From Nostoc mirabile CHAB5784 (lineage in GTDB: Bacteria > Cyanobacteriota > Cyanobacteriia > Cyanobacteriales > Nostocaceae), in contig NZ_JAIVFS010000027.1 of assembly GCF_020829645.1 (NCBI RefSeq), forward strand, positions 1-64,000: DNA of 64,000 bases, written 5' to 3'. Under the pieces are notes generated by a model. That model did no database searches. It was not told where the DNA came from and saw nothing but the letters and a program-made list of their open reading frames with translations. This document shows, piece by piece, positions 43,064 through 52,402 of this stretch (the first letter of the stretch is position 1; every line of letters starts with the position of its first letter). Both the position numbers and the translations under genes were made by a program.

Positions 43064-44254
43064 CTATTTAGAATGCTGTTTTCGTCGTGAATTTGATCCT
43101 TGATTCTTGCTTGATTCTTTGATAATGGCTTGATCGTCTTCTCCTTGAGTATGTTCATTGGGATCTCCTTGATTATTTGTATTAGGACTTCCGTTGAGGA
43201 GAACACCATCCTTAGCTATCAAGCCAAACTGCCCCTCATCAATCCACTCATTCTTCAGTAATGACCACCAGTCAGTAGCTAACCCCTGTAACACATAGTC
43301 ATAGGGTAGCCAACCATAACCGTCCTTACCCCAATCTTCACCCCAACAGTTTCTAATTCGGAAAGCTCCTTGAGTTGGAAAATTTTTGTTATAATCCTTA
43401 ATTAACTTATCCTTGGGATGGTCAATTACCTTATTGTCGTCATAACCAACGGCAACAACTGCATGACCACCCAGCATCTTTTCGCCTATAGTAGGATAAG
43501 GAATTTTTCCTGTTTTTACAGTTTTCTTATTAAAAAGAGAACTATAAGTTGTAAACCCAAACATTACAGGAAATTCAGCAGCTAAAAAAGCTTTGATTTG
43601 AACTAATGCTTGTTTTTTTGAAAGTTGAGGTAAGTCAAGCCTAAAATACTGAAGTGCTTGATAATTCTGGGCATAGGCATAGCAAAAAGCAGGTGGTTCT
43701 TCGTCAAAATTCTCAATTTCATAAGGCCAATATTCCTCTGGAGGTATGCCAAAAAGTGCCATTGCTTTCATTGTGAAGCGCGTAGATGCTCCAGTGTCTC
43801 CAGTTAAGTGCATCAATTTACGTGCAACTTTGTAGAGAAAGAGGCTGGAGACATCTATATCTTCGCCCATTATCTTTCTTTGAAAATATTCTACTAAGGC
43901 AACGCCAGCTATTGCAGTGCATGACTTAAGGTTTCCTTGCTGCTCAATTGGAGAACACCATTGCCGCAAATCGACATGGGAAGGTAAATGTATATTTATT
44001 GGATATTGCAAACTTGCCGAACTTTGGTCTGTTGGTTCTTTGAAAGGTAAGAGCAGCCTAGTTTGCTTTTTATCTTCCCTCCCGTTCTTTTGAACCCCTG
44101 TCCCGTTCTCTATTTGTAACTTGCAATCATTTACTAAAGTTGCTTTTTCGAGTCTAATTCCTTCTATGTTCTTAGAGTCTTTGATTATCTTCTCTAGGCA
44201 ATAGTCTCTAAAATCTGGACGATCTGGCAACCAACCCATTCTAAAGTTCGGCAT
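43064..44254 (-). CDS. Papain-like (C1A) cysteine peptidase
   Basis: 396 residues, no signal peptide. An N-terminal part (MPNFRMGWLPDRPDFRDYCLEK) with the P-D-x-R-D pattern found in bacterial C1 peptidases precedes the catalytic domain. Cys112 in EQQGNLKSCTAIAGVA, His264 in MLGGHAVVAVGYDD and Asn302 in IRNCWGEDWGKDGYG make the triad; the usual CGSCW is reduced to KSCTA. A polar Gln/Asn/Ser-rich C-terminal tail (about 360-396) ends RRKQHSK. The stop is 15 bases from that of the caspase gene on the other strand, so it is part of the same island though not in the same transcript. Might be an effector or a maturation enzyme. Confidence 0.9.
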   Translation of the reverse strand: MPNFRMGWLPDRPDFRDYCLEKIIKDSKNIEGIRLEKATLVNDCKLQIENGTGVQKNGREDKKQTRLLLPFKEPTDQSSASLQYPINIHLPSHVDLRQWCSPIEQQGNLKSCTAIAGVALVEYFQRKIMGEDIDVSSLFLYKVARKLMHLTGDTGASTRFTMKAMALFGIPPEEYWPYEIENFDEEPPAFCYAYAQNYQALQYFRLDLPQLSKKQALVQIKAFLAAEFPVMFGFTTYSSLFNKKTVKTGKIPYPTIGEKMLGGHAVVAVGYDDNKVIDHPKDKLIKDYNKNFPTQGAFRIRNCWGEDWGKDGYGWLPYDYVLQGLATDWWSLLKNEWIDEGQFGLIAKDGVLLNGSPNTNNQGDPNEHTQGEDDQAIIKESSKNQGSNSRRKQHSK

Positions 44255-44658
44255 ATATCTGTTACCCTGTTTAAAATATCTTAAGGAAGTTACCTTAATA
44301 TGTGGCTTTTAGCTGACTGTAAGTGAATACACTATAAAAATAATGTTTTACGGATTACACATATAACTTTTTTAGATTTATTTTTATAACGAGGTTTGTC
44401 ACAGACTACTTACCTCTCCCCTTGCAAGCTGTCTCTCACAGATATAAAATCCTACGCGAGGGCGGTGTAGCCAAAACTTCCTATATTTTTTACCTAAATT
44501 AATACAAATGTTCTATTTTTCTCCTTATCAGCCCCACTATCCATCATTAGTAGCATTCTGTAAAATTCATAAGAGAGAATATTTGATCCCCCCTTACCTG
44601 TGGTGGCAGACAGTCCTAAACTGAAGATGAGAGTTGAAAGGCAGTCGGGAGAAATTTT
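44255..44658. promoter_or_regulatory. Upstream region of glgC
   Basis: About 400 bases with no gene between divergent C1 peptidase and AGPase genes. AT-rich near the peptidase start; near glgC there is TATTTGATCCCCCCTTACC and a purine-rich leader GAAGATGAGAGTTGAAAGG. I see no riboswitch-like fold. Confidence 0.45.
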
Positions 44659-45948
44659 GTGAAAAAAGTATTATCAATCATTCTTGGTGGTGGCGCGGGT
44701 ACTCGACTTTACCCACTAACCAAACTCCGTGCTAAACCAGCAGTACCAGTAGCGGGGAAGTACCGCCTAATCGATATCCCTGTCAGTAACTGCATCAATT
44801 CCGAAATATTCAAAATCTACGTCCTGACACAATTCAACTCAGCTTCCCTGAATCGTCACATCGCCCGTACTTACAACTTTACTGGCTTCAATGAAGGCTT
44901 TGTGGAAGTGCTAGCGGCACAACAAACACCAGAAAACCCTAACTGGTTCCAAGGTACAGCCGATGCTGTGCGTCAGTATCTGTGGTTAATGGAAGAATGG
45001 GATGTAGAAGAATATCTAATTCTCTCAGGCGATCACCTCTACCGGATGGATTATCGCCAGTTTATCCAGCGCCATAGGGAAACGGGGGCTGATATTACTC
45101 TTTCAGTCATCCCCATTGATGAGCGCCGCGCCTCAGATTTTGGCTTGATGAAAATTGACGATTCTGGTAGAGTAATCGATTTTAGCGAAAAACCAAAAGG
45201 TGAAGCGTTAATCCAAATGCGCGTTGATACAAGCGTACTGGGATTATCAAATGAACTTGCCCAGCAACAGCCTTACATCGCCTCAATGGGGATTTATGTC
45301 TTTAAAAAAGAGGTTTTGTTCAAGTTGTTGAGAGAAGGTATAGAAAGGACTGATTTCGGCAAAGAAATTATTCCTGATGCCTCTAAAGATTACAACGTTC
45401 AAGCTTACCTTTTTGATGACTACTGGGAAGATATTGGGACAATCGAGGCATTTTATCATGCAAACTTAGCACTGACTCAGCAGCCCCAGCCACCTTTTAG
45501 TTTCTACGATGAAAAAGCACCAATTTATACCCGCGCTCGTTACTTACCTCCGAGTAAACTCTTAGATTGCCAGATCACAGAATCAATTATCGGCGAAGGT
45601 TGCATTTTGAAAAATTGCCGCATCCAACATTCAGTTTTGGGAGTGCGATCGCGAATTGAATCTGGCTGCCTCATTGAAGAATCTTTGCTCATGGGTGCAG
45701 ATTTTTACCAAGCTTCTGTAGAACGCCAATCCAACGTAGAACAAGGTGACATTCCTGTAGGTATTGGTGCTGACTCGATTATTCGCGGTGCCATCATCGA
45801 TAAAAACGCCAGTATCGGTCACGATGTCAAAATTATCAATAAAGATAACGTGCAAGAAGCTGACCGCGAAAGTCAAGGTTTCTACATCCGCAGTGGCATC
45901 GTCGTTGTGCTGAAAAATGCTGTAATTCCTGATGGAACGATTATTTAG
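44659..45948 (+). CDS. glgC: Glucose-1-phosphate adenylyltransferase (AGPase)
   Basis: 429 residues, the standard length. Makes ADP-glucose for glycogen; allosterically driven by 3-phosphoglycerate in cyanobacteria. Motifs: [23 protein letters not shown] (nucleotide loop), the [10 protein letters not shown] segment, [11 protein letters not shown] (catalytic Asp), and [18 protein letters not shown] with the activator-binding Lys at the C-terminus. The start is GTG at 44659, which gives the conserved [12 protein letters not shown]-terminus. Followed by a heptamer array. Confidence 0.97.
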   Translation: MKKVLSIILGGGAGTRLYPLTKLRAKPAVPVAGKYRLIDIPVSNCINSEIFKIYVLTQFNSASLNRHIARTYNFTGFNEGFVEVLAAQQTPENPNWFQGTADAVRQYLWLMEEWDVEEYLILSGDHLYRMDYRQFIQRHRETGADITLSVIPIDERRASDFGLMKIDDSGRVIDFSEKPKGEALIQMRVDTSVLGLSNELAQQQPYIASMGIYVFKKEVLFKLLREGIERTDFGKEIIPDASKDYNVQAYLFDDYWEDIGTIEAFYHANLALTQQPQPPFSFYDEKAPIYTRARYLPPSKLLDCQITESIIGEGCILKNCRIQHSVLGVRSRIESGCLIEESLLMGADFYQASVERQSNVEQGDIPVGIGADSIIRGAIIDKNASIGHDVKIINKDNVQEADRESQGFYIRSGIVVVLKNAVIPDGTII

Positions 45949-46024
45949 TCATTAGTCATTAGTCATTAGTCATTAGTCATTGGTTAATAGTTACAAGTGA
46001 CAAAGGACAAAGGACAAAGGACTA
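45946..46024. repeat. Heptamer array TTAGTCA, with inverted partner
   Basis: At least five tandem TAGTCAT units after the glgC stop, then GACAAAGGACAAAGGACAAAGGAC and AATGACT units. Five or more exact heptamers make it one of the most regular arrays in the window. It may also act as the gap between glgC and the kinase gene. Confidence 0.85.
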
Positions 46025-46534
46025 ATGACTAAACTCATTTTGTTGATTGGTCTTCCAGGTAGCGGTAAGTCAACTTTCGCTAAACAATTACTGACAGAAT
46101 GCCCCCAGATGCCACTGATTTCTACGGATGGCATCCGGGGGCAACTGTTCGGTTCCCAAGCCATTCAGGGGCCGTGGCTGGTAATTTGGCAAGAAGTAGG
46201 ACGGCAATTTCAGCAAGCTATTTCTACAAATAATACAGCTATTTTCGATGCTACCAATGTCCAGCGCCGCCATCGCCGTGAAGTTATTGCTTTAGCCCGT
46301 GACTTGGGTTTTACCCACATTACGGGAATTTGGGTGGATACGCCAGTGTGGCTGTGTTTAGCACGTAATAAAAGGCGATCGCGTCAGGTTCCTGAAGAAA
46401 TTATTTTGCGGATGCACCGTCAACTTCGGGATGCTCCCCCAAGCCTGGAAGAGGGACTAGACAGGCTGATCCGCTTATCAGAAAAATCGGAGTACGGAAA
46501 TTGCGATCGCTTGTTGAGCGAGAACCACACTTGA
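46025..46534 (+). CDS. Polynucleotide-kinase-like P-loop ATPase
   Basis: 169 residues, one domain. Walker A LIGLPGSGKSTFAKQLL at residues 7-23, then STDGIRGQLFG and a lid with RRSRQVPEEIILRMHRQL. The DATN segment (AIFDATNVQRRHRREVIALAR) is typical of the AAA_33 / T4 PNK-like kinases. Substrate unknown: a nucleic acid 5' end or a small molecule. The start lies inside the heptamer array, with little room for a ribosome site, so it may be coupled to glgC. Confidence 0.85.
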   Translation: MTKLILLIGLPGSGKSTFAKQLLTECPQMPLISTDGIRGQLFGSQAIQGPWLVIWQEVGRQFQQAISTNNTAIFDATNVQRRHRREVIALARDLGFTHITGIWVDTPVWLCLARNKRRSRQVPEEIILRMHRQLRDAPPSLEEGLDRLIRLSEKSEYGNCDRLLSENHT

Positions 46535-46656
46535 TTTTCTATATTCTTTGTTAATTTAAAGTCAGATTCTGTTTGCTTGGCACTATACCGAGCAAATTAA
46601 CATCTTTTATCTTAAAAAAAACATAACAGGAATTTCTATAGGAGGCTGGTAGATAG

Positions 46657-47694
46657 ATGGCTGCAACCGACTTCAAAGACTATTACGCAATTTTGGGAGT
46701 TAGTAAGACTGCCACTCAAGAGGAGATTAAGCAAGCCTTTCGTAAACTAGCCCGCAAATATCACCCCGATGTCAACCCAAATAACAAACAGGCAGAAGCA
46801 CGCTTCAAAGAAGTTAGTGAAGCCTACGAAGTTGTGTCAGACCCAGATAAACGCAAAAAATACGACCAATTCGGTCAATATTGGAAACAGGCTGGTGAAG
46901 GTTTCTCATCTGGCGGCGTTGGTGTTGATATGGGTGGCTTTGACTTCAGTCAATACGGCAATTTTGATGAGTTCATTAATGAGTTGCTAGGACGCTTTGG
47001 TGGTGCTACTCCTCGTGGTGGGCGACAAAGTTACTCACAACAAAATAATTACTCTAATTACTCACAAAATTACTCTTACCGCAGTTCTACAGGTGGTACA
47101 AGTGGTTTTAGCAGCAGCTTTAACGATTATGGGTTTGGTGATGCAAGTACGGGTACTTCCCAAGATAGTGAAGCTGCGATCGCTCTAACTTTTGCTGAAG
47201 CATTTAACGGTGTGCAAAAGCGCTTTAGTTTAGGTAACGAAACAATTGATGTTCGTATCCCATCTGGCGCTAAACCTGGTACTCGTCTGCGCGTGCGGGG
47301 CAAAGGTCAAATCAACCCGATGACTCAACAACGAGGGGATTTGTACTTGAAAGTCGAACTTCAGCCGCACTCGTTCTTCCAAATGGAAGGTGATAACTTG
47401 GTGTGCGAAGTGCCAATCACACCAGATGAAGCTACCTTGGGAGCATCTATTGATGTACCCACTCCCGATGGTTTAGTTAATGTCAAGCTACCAGCAGGAG
47501 TGCGTTCTGGTCAATCGCTGCGTTTACGTGGCAAAGGTTGGCCTCTCGCCAAAGGTGGACGTGGCGATCAGTTGGTGAAGGTAGCGATCGCACCACCAAA
47601 AGACCTCAGCCAGCAAGAGCGGGAATATTATGAAAAAATCCGGGCTATACGTACTTATAATCCCCGCAGTCATTTACAGCAAGTCAAGCTGTAA
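46657..47694 (+). CDS. dnaJ: DnaJ-type co-chaperone (CbpA-like, no zinc fingers)
   Basis: 345 residues. J domain ([24 protein letters not shown] ... [10 protein letters not shown], with HPD at about residue 36), a G/F-rich stretch, a Ser/Tyr/Asn-rich low-complexity linker (about 125-165, [19 protein letters not shown]), then the two C-terminal substrate domains ([37 protein letters not shown]). The Cys-rich zinc domain of classical DnaJ is absent, as in CbpA/DnaJ2. Stimulates DnaK. Good AGGAGG site at 46639. Confidence 0.93.
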   Translation: MAATDFKDYYAILGVSKTATQEEIKQAFRKLARKYHPDVNPNNKQAEARFKEVSEAYEVVSDPDKRKKYDQFGQYWKQAGEGFSSGGVGVDMGGFDFSQYGNFDEFINELLGRFGGATPRGGRQSYSQQNNYSNYSQNYSYRSSTGGTSGFSSSFNDYGFGDASTGTSQDSEAAIALTFAEAFNGVQKRFSLGNETIDVRIPSGAKPGTRLRVRGKGQINPMTQQRGDLYLKVELQPHSFFQMEGDNLVCEVPITPDEATLGASIDVPTPDGLVNVKLPAGVRSGQSLRLRGKGWPLAKGGRGDQLVKVAIAPPKDLSQQEREYYEKIRAIRTYNPRSHLQQVKL

Positions 47695-47739
47695 AAATTT
47701 AGTTTTGTAGAGGCGGGAAATTTACCGTCTCTACATTGA

Positions 47740-48599
47740 CTAGTTATGAATTTGCTGCTTATTTCTCGCTTCTATGATTGACTTAAACGCTTCCATTGCC
47801 TCTGGTGTAGCCTCGGTAGCTTGCCATGTTGTCCGTGTAGCTAATCGGTCGTGCCAAGCATTCAGCTTTGGATAATCACTTAGGGAAATGCTTATTTCCG
47901 GCAGCCATATTACTACAGTTCCAGCCACAACCTCAGCTAGAGTTAGGTTTTGACTCCCAAAGTAAGGGCGATCGTCAAGTAAATTCTCAAAAAGCTTCAG
48001 CACTGTTGAAATTGTTTGCTTTGCCTGCTCGATTTTTTCTGGATCTTCCGCAGGTAAGCCTAATATCTGAGGTAAAAACGTGGTGGTTGCTGGCAAAAGC
48101 TCATTCACAGTTACCAGTTGTACCATGCGTGCGATCGCTAAATCCTTGGCATCTTTAGGCAACATCGCAGGTGTGGGATATTTTGCCTCTAAATAGTCCA
48201 AAATTGCCAAAGATTCCACTACATTAAAGCCCAATACGCTTGGGTTAAGGATAATTGTAGGTTGGGTTGAACTTTAGTGTTACCCAACAAATGCCCGAAA
48301 ATGTTGGGTTTCGTTCCTCAAACGCCACATGCTTCAAGTCGGGAAACCGCAAGGGCGCAGTGGCTCCCCAACCTACGCAAATTTATTTTTCTGGCTTAAC
48401 CCAAGCGTATTGCATTAAAGCCATCATCCACCAAAGCTGGAATGTGATGGAAGGGACTAATTGCCAAAAACTCTGGTTTAAACTGCTCCCCATCCAGTTT
48501 TATCTCTACTAATTCAAACTCAAGTCCTTTTTCTAGCAGAGTAATCCAGACGCGGCGGGAGTTAGGAGAAATCGGTGAGTGATAAAGGGTCAGCGCCAT
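47740..48599 (-). pseudogene. Glutathione S-transferase, interrupted by a MITE
   Basis: The N-terminal thioredoxin-like part is at 48423-48599 (MALTLYHSPISPNSRRVWITLL ... SPFHHIPALVDDGFN) and the C-terminal part at 47740-48231 (GFNVVESLAILDYLEAKYP ... helical domain ending NKQQIHN). Between them is a 181-base element with a 10-base target duplication. Removing the element and one duplicate (191 bases) joins the two frames exactly at DDGFNVVESLAI, giving a normal GST of about 222 residues with the family's ESLAI motif. The gene is therefore disrupted by a recent insertion and should not make full-length enzyme. Confidence 0.93.
48222..48422. mobile_element. MITE with 17-base inverted ends and 10-base target duplication, in GST gene
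   Basis: Element 48232-48412. Ends CAATACGCTTGGGTTAA and TTAACCCAAGCGTATTG are exact inverted repeats. CATTAAAGCC stands directly repeated at 48222-48231 and 48413-48422. No transposase gene inside (181 bases), so it must have been moved in trans. Confidence 0.97.
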
Positions 48600-48633
48600 A
48601 AAACCTCACAATTTTATTAGTAGGGTGGGCATT

Positions 48634-48820
48634 GCCATTTACCAGGGCTATTTCATTCTCATCTAGCCCGCCTCAGAATAAATTCTGAGGCTAATAGCAC
48701 TCATTCGTCTAAAGACGACTAAGAAAGGCTTTTAGTCCACTTTAGTGGACTTAAGCTATTAGCCCGGAACTTTAGTTCTGGGCGGTTTATGTTTAGAACG
48801 AAATAGCCCTGGCCATTTAC
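48634..48820. mobile_element. MITE, CAGGGCTATTT family, with 9-base target duplication
   Basis: Element 48643-48811, ends CAGGGCTATTTC and GAAATAGCCCTG. GCCATTTAC is repeated at 48634-48642 and 48812-48820. The interior is a chain of hairpins: CAGAATAAATTCTG, TCGTCTAAAGACGA, GTCCACTTTAGTGGAC and CAGAACTAAAGTTC-type (GGAACTTTAGTTCTGG). These hairpins are also seen, with variation, in other intergenic regions of the window. Confidence 0.93.
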
Positions 48821-48829
48821 ACATTACAC

Positions 48830-49366
48830 TCAATTGAATTGTTTTAACAAAGTCTCAACGCTAGCATTGTGATCCAAAAAAGAAAATAAATGCCAGTACT
48901 GGAGTTTCCCTTCTTTATCTAATACAAACTGGGCTGGTAAAGGCGCTCCCAGTGCTTGTCCTACTTGATAGGTACGAAAAACTCGACAACTGGGGTCACT
49001 CAACAAAGGCATTTGTAAGCCTAAATCCCTCACAACAATTTGACTCTGCCGTTCATCGGTACTACTAATCATTAAAACTTCTATACCGCGATTTTTAAAC
49101 TGCTCATAGTTTTCATTTAAAGCTTTGATGTCAGGAAAACAAAAGGGGCAATATTGTTTTTCAGTAAAGATGCGAGTAAAGGCGAGTAAGACTGGTTGCT
49201 TGCCTTTATAATCAGACAATTTTACTAAAGTTCCATTGGTAATATCTGGCAGTTGAAAATCTGGCGTTCCTACTCCCAACCTGAGTTTATTTGTCGCTGG
49301 AACTGGTAAAAAATTGCGGAAGAATCGCTCATTTAATAACCCACTAAAATCAGTTGAACTAAGCAT
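48830..49366 (-). CDS. Peroxiredoxin/thioredoxin-like (AhpC/TSA) protein
   Basis: 178 residues. GVGTPDFQLPDITNGTLVKLSDYKGK and LLAFTRIFTEKQYCPFCFPDI; the CPFC pair is where the peroxidatic Cys of AhpC/TSA proteins lies, though the sequence is more like the AhpC/TSA-thioredoxin (PrxQ-like/RedL) group. Then IEVLMISSTDERQSQ and PLLSDPSCRVFRTYQVG. Probably a thiol peroxidase or reductase in the cytoplasm. Next to a 2-Cys peroxiredoxin in the same direction, with a long hairpin between. Confidence 0.85.
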   Translation of the reverse strand: MLSSTDFSGLLNERFFRNFLPVPATNKLRLGVGTPDFQLPDITNGTLVKLSDYKGKQPVLLAFTRIFTEKQYCPFCFPDIKALNENYEQFKNRGIEVLMISSTDERQSQIVVRDLGLQMPLLSDPSCRVFRTYQVGQALGAPLPAQFVLDKEGKLQYWHLFSFLDHNASVETLLKQFN

Positions 49367-49402
49367 ATTTTTATCCCTGATTATTTAATACTATTTTATG
49401 AA

Positions 49403-49466
49403 AAAACCACAGATAGATACCGAGGTTGACACTGTTTAATGTGTATCTCTGTTCATCTGTGGTTTT
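49403..49466 (-). terminator. Hairpin between two peroxiredoxin genes
   Basis: AAAACCACAGAT and ATCTGTGGTTTT pair exactly with a 40-base loop. On the minus strand it follows the 2-Cys peroxiredoxin gene; it could end that transcript or be part of a dispersed repeat. Confidence 0.5.
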
Positions 49467-49514
49467 CGTTGATTTCAACTCCAACAGGATGGATTAGATC
49501 CTAGCTAGGGAAAT

Positions 49515-50126
49515 TTAGACAGCAGAGAAGTAGACTTTAGACTTCACTGGGTCAGGATTCATTGTCTTGTCACCAGGTTGCCAACCAGCTGGGCAAACTT
49601 CATCGGGGTGAGACTGAACATACTGAATTGCTTGCAGTGTCCGCAAGGTTTCATCAACGCTGCGACCAAAAGCTAGATTGTTGATGGTGGCGTGCTGTAT
49701 GATACCATCTTTATCTATGAGGAACAGACCACGCAAGGCAATGCCTGCTGCTGGATCGAGAACGTTGTAAGCGGCGCTAATCTCTTTTTTGATGTCGGAG
49801 ACTAGAGGATAATTCAGGTCGCCGACGCCACCAGACTTACGATCTGTTTGAATCCAAGCGAGGTGGGAGAATTCACTATCAACAGAAGCCCCAAGGATTT
49901 CAGTATTGATTTTCTTGAATTCTTCGTAGCGATCGCTAAATGCTGTGATTTCAGTGGGACAAACAAAGGTAAAGTCTAGTGGGTAGAAAAACAGGACGAC
50001 ATACTTACCGCGATAATCGGAAAGTTTGATTGTCTTAAATTCCTGATCTACCACAGCCGTTGCTGTGAAATCGGGAGCTTGTTGACCAACGCGGAGGCTT
50101 CCTTCGGTTCCGTAAGTGAGGGACAT
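49515..50126 (-). CDS. Typical 2-Cys peroxiredoxin
   Basis: 203 residues. Peroxidatic Cys in [14 protein letters not shown] at about residue 56, resolving Cys in [13 protein letters not shown] at about 176; [35 protein letters not shown] between. Dimeric, thioredoxin-dependent enzyme for peroxide removal, abundant in cyanobacteria. Good upstream region with GGAG site. The adjacent peroxiredoxin-like gene and the 1-Cys enzyme at 2814 complete a set of three. Confidence 0.96.
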   Translation of the reverse strand: MSLTYGTEGSLRVGQQAPDFTATAVVDQEFKTIKLSDYRGKYVVLFFYPLDFTFVCPTEITAFSDRYEEFKKINTEILGASVDSEFSHLAWIQTDRKSGGVGDLNYPLVSDIKKEISAAYNVLDPAAGIALRGLFLIDKDGIIQHATINNLAFGRSVDETLRTLQAIQYVQSHPDEVCPAGWQPGDKTMNPDPVKSKVYFSAV

Positions 50127-50257
50127 TAACCTAATTCTCCTTTATTCGTTTAGTAGCGTTGGAATTCGGGTCAAGTAAAATTCACCCATCCACGCTCTCA
50201 CAGTTTAATTACGATCTGTTACGACTATATCATACTCATAACGATTTTGAGTAACAA

Positions 50258-52402
50258 ATGCTTGATTTAGATACAAGAGAATGGTTACTTACCAATGGCT
50301 TAGGAAGTTTTGCCAGTGGTACAGTTTCGGATGTCCGCACGCGCACTTATCACGGTTGGCTGTTTGCCGCTACAAACCCTCCTTGCGATCGCACTCTGCT
50401 GTTTTCGCACCTAGAAGCTAGCTTGGAAGTATTAGGAAGCGTTGTGGCACTGGGGACAAATTTTTGGGGTAATGGTCAGATTGAGCCGACAGGCTACGAA
50501 CTGCTACGCTGCTTTGATATTAACCCAGTTCCAAAATGGATTTGGGGTCAAGATAACTGGCAGTTAACTAGACAATTGCTGATGCCTTATGGTTGGGAAG
50601 GGAGTAGGGAATGGGGAGTAGGGAGTAGGGAAGAGAATCATACTTCTCACTCCCAATTTTGCCATCGAATTTTAATCCAATATCGCTATAACGGAAGTCA
50701 TACAGCGATTTTACGGCTGCGACTGCTAATAGCAGAACGTGACTTTCACCACCAGCAAACTGCTAGTCCAAGATTACAGTTCTTACAATTGCTTGGGGAA
50801 CAGCAAGTCTGTCTGCAAGCAAAAAATTCTGGGCATTTAGGTATACCTTGGCACTTACGCTGGACACAAGGAATATATCAAACAGATGCAGTTTGGTATT
50901 GGAATTATGGATTCCCTGAGGAGAGAAAACGGGGATTAGGCGACAAGGAAGACCTCTACAGTCCTGGTTACTTGGTAGTCACACTGCAACCAGGAGATAC
51001 AGTTACTCTAGAAGCACGAGTAGGTTTTCCCGACCCGATGCCAGGTGTTCTTACCTCCGAAACCTTTGCAGAAGCAGTAGAGGCAGAGCAAAAACGGCTC
51101 TCCCAGATTTTTGGATGGAGAGAGGGAGGCAAAGAAGCAGAAGAGGGAGAGGAACAAGGGGAAGGGTGTAGAGGAGAGGAATTTTCCCCCTGCTCCCAGC
51201 TAAGAGCTCCCCTGCTTCTTCCCCACTCCCCACTCCCCACTCCCCACTCCCTACTCTGGCAACAACTACTCAAAGCAAGCGATCAGTTTATCGTCTATCG
51301 AGCCTCAATTGCTGGCCCTACGGTAATTGCTGGTTATCACTGGTTTAATGACTGGGGACGTGACACATTAATCGCCTTACCAGGATTGGCACTAGTTCCA
51401 CAACGTTTTGACCTGGCAAAAGGAGTATTGCGGACTTTTGGGTATTATTGCCGCCACGGTTTGATTCCTAATGCATTTCCTGATGTCAATGGAGAACCAA
51501 TTTATAACAGTATTGATGCAGCGTTGTGGTGGATTGAAACTTTAGGACTTTATTTAGAAGCTACCCAAGACTGGGAATTTTTGGCGGAGCAATTTCCTGT
51601 AGTACAGCAAATCTACAAAGCATTTGTTGGTGGTACACATTTCAATATCCAGGTCGATGCTACCGATGGGCTAGTTAGTTGGGATGCTCCTGGTGTAGCC
51701 CTTACCTGGATGGATGTAGTTATTGGGGCGCATCCTGTTACTCCCCGTTACGGTAAGCCAGTGGAAATCAATGCGCTGTGGTATTCAGCTTTATGTTGGC
51801 TGAGTCAGTGGGCAGAACAATTGAGCCAGCTTGAGTATGGCTCGCCAGTGCGTCTCACTAAGCAAGCACAGCGTTATGCTCAACAAGCACAACGCGTGAA
51901 AACCTCGCTGCAAAAGTTCTGGAATCCTCATCTGGGTTATTTGTACGATACTATTGAGCCGGACGATCGCCGGAATTTTCAAATTCGTCCCAATGCCGTT
52001 TTGGCGCTGTCGCTGCACCATTGCGCCTTTTCTGAACAGCAAGGGTGCCAAGTATTAGATTTGGCAACTGTCAGCTTACTCACCCCCTATGGGCTTCGCA
52101 GTCTTGATCCAGGAGATCCCGAATACAAAGGCAGATATGAGGGTAATCAAGAGCAACGCGATCGCGCTTATCACCAAGGCACTGTTTGGGCTTGGCTAAT
52201 TGGGCCATATATTCGGGCTTGGCAACGTTTTTATCCACAGCGATCGCTGCCTTTTGATTGGCAACCTCTGCTAGATCACTTCTTATTTGACGCTTGTCTT
52301 GGTTCTATTTCTGAGATTTTTGATGGCGATGCACCTCACAAGCCCAGAGGAGCGATCGCTCAAGCTTGGTCAGTTGCCGAAGTAATTCGCCACATTAAAT
52401 AG
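50258..52402 (+). CDS. Amylo-alpha-1,6-glucosidase (GH133-like debranching enzyme)
   Basis: 714 residues. N-terminal domain MLDLDTREWLLTNGLGSFASGTVSDVRTRTYHGWLFA is the glycogen-debranching N domain; the catalytic (alpha/alpha)6 domain has AGYHWFNDWGRDTLIALPGLAL (acid Asp region), FPDVNGEPIYNSIDAALWWIE, WMDVVIGAHPVTPRYGKPVEINALW and EGNQEQRDRAYHQGTVWAWLIGPY. Cytoplasmic; removes alpha-1,6-linked glucose from glycogen or limit dextrin. Two low-complexity inserts are unusual: EGSREWGVGSREEN (about 115-128) and a stretch of roughly 50 residues (about 290-335) that comes from TCCCCAC/GGGAGTA heptamer arrays read in frame. Confidence 0.9.
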   Translation: MLDLDTREWLLTNGLGSFASGTVSDVRTRTYHGWLFAATNPPCDRTLLFSHLEASLEVLGSVVALGTNFWGNGQIEPTGYELLRCFDINPVPKWIWGQDNWQLTRQLLMPYGWEGSREWGVGSREENHTSHSQFCHRILIQYRYNGSHTAILRLRLLIAERDFHHQQTASPRLQFLQLLGEQQVCLQAKNSGHLGIPWHLRWTQGIYQTDAVWYWNYGFPEERKRGLGDKEDLYSPGYLVVTLQPGDTVTLEARVGFPDPMPGVLTSETFAEAVEAEQKRLSQIFGWREGGKEAEEGEEQGEGCRGEEFSPCSQLRAPLLLPHSPLPTPHSLLWQQLLKASDQFIVYRASIAGPTVIAGYHWFNDWGRDTLIALPGLALVPQRFDLAKGVLRTFGYYCRHGLIPNAFPDVNGEPIYNSIDAALWWIETLGLYLEATQDWEFLAEQFPVVQQIYKAFVGGTHFNIQVDATDGLVSWDAPGVALTWMDVVIGAHPVTPRYGKPVEINALWYSALCWLSQWAEQLSQLEYGSPVRLTKQAQRYAQQAQRVKTSLQKFWNPHLGYLYDTIEPDDRRNFQIRPNAVLALSLHHCAFSEQQGCQVLDLATVSLLTPYGLRSLDPGDPEYKGRYEGNQEQRDRAYHQGTVWAWLIGPYIRAWQRFYPQRSLPFDWQPLLDHFLFDACLGSISEIFDGDAPHKPRGAIAQAWSVAEVIRHIK

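Noticed and set aside
48267-48512. 81-codon plus-strand frame across the GST interruption
   Set aside because: It spans the MITE and the antisense of the GST gene; no independent evidence.
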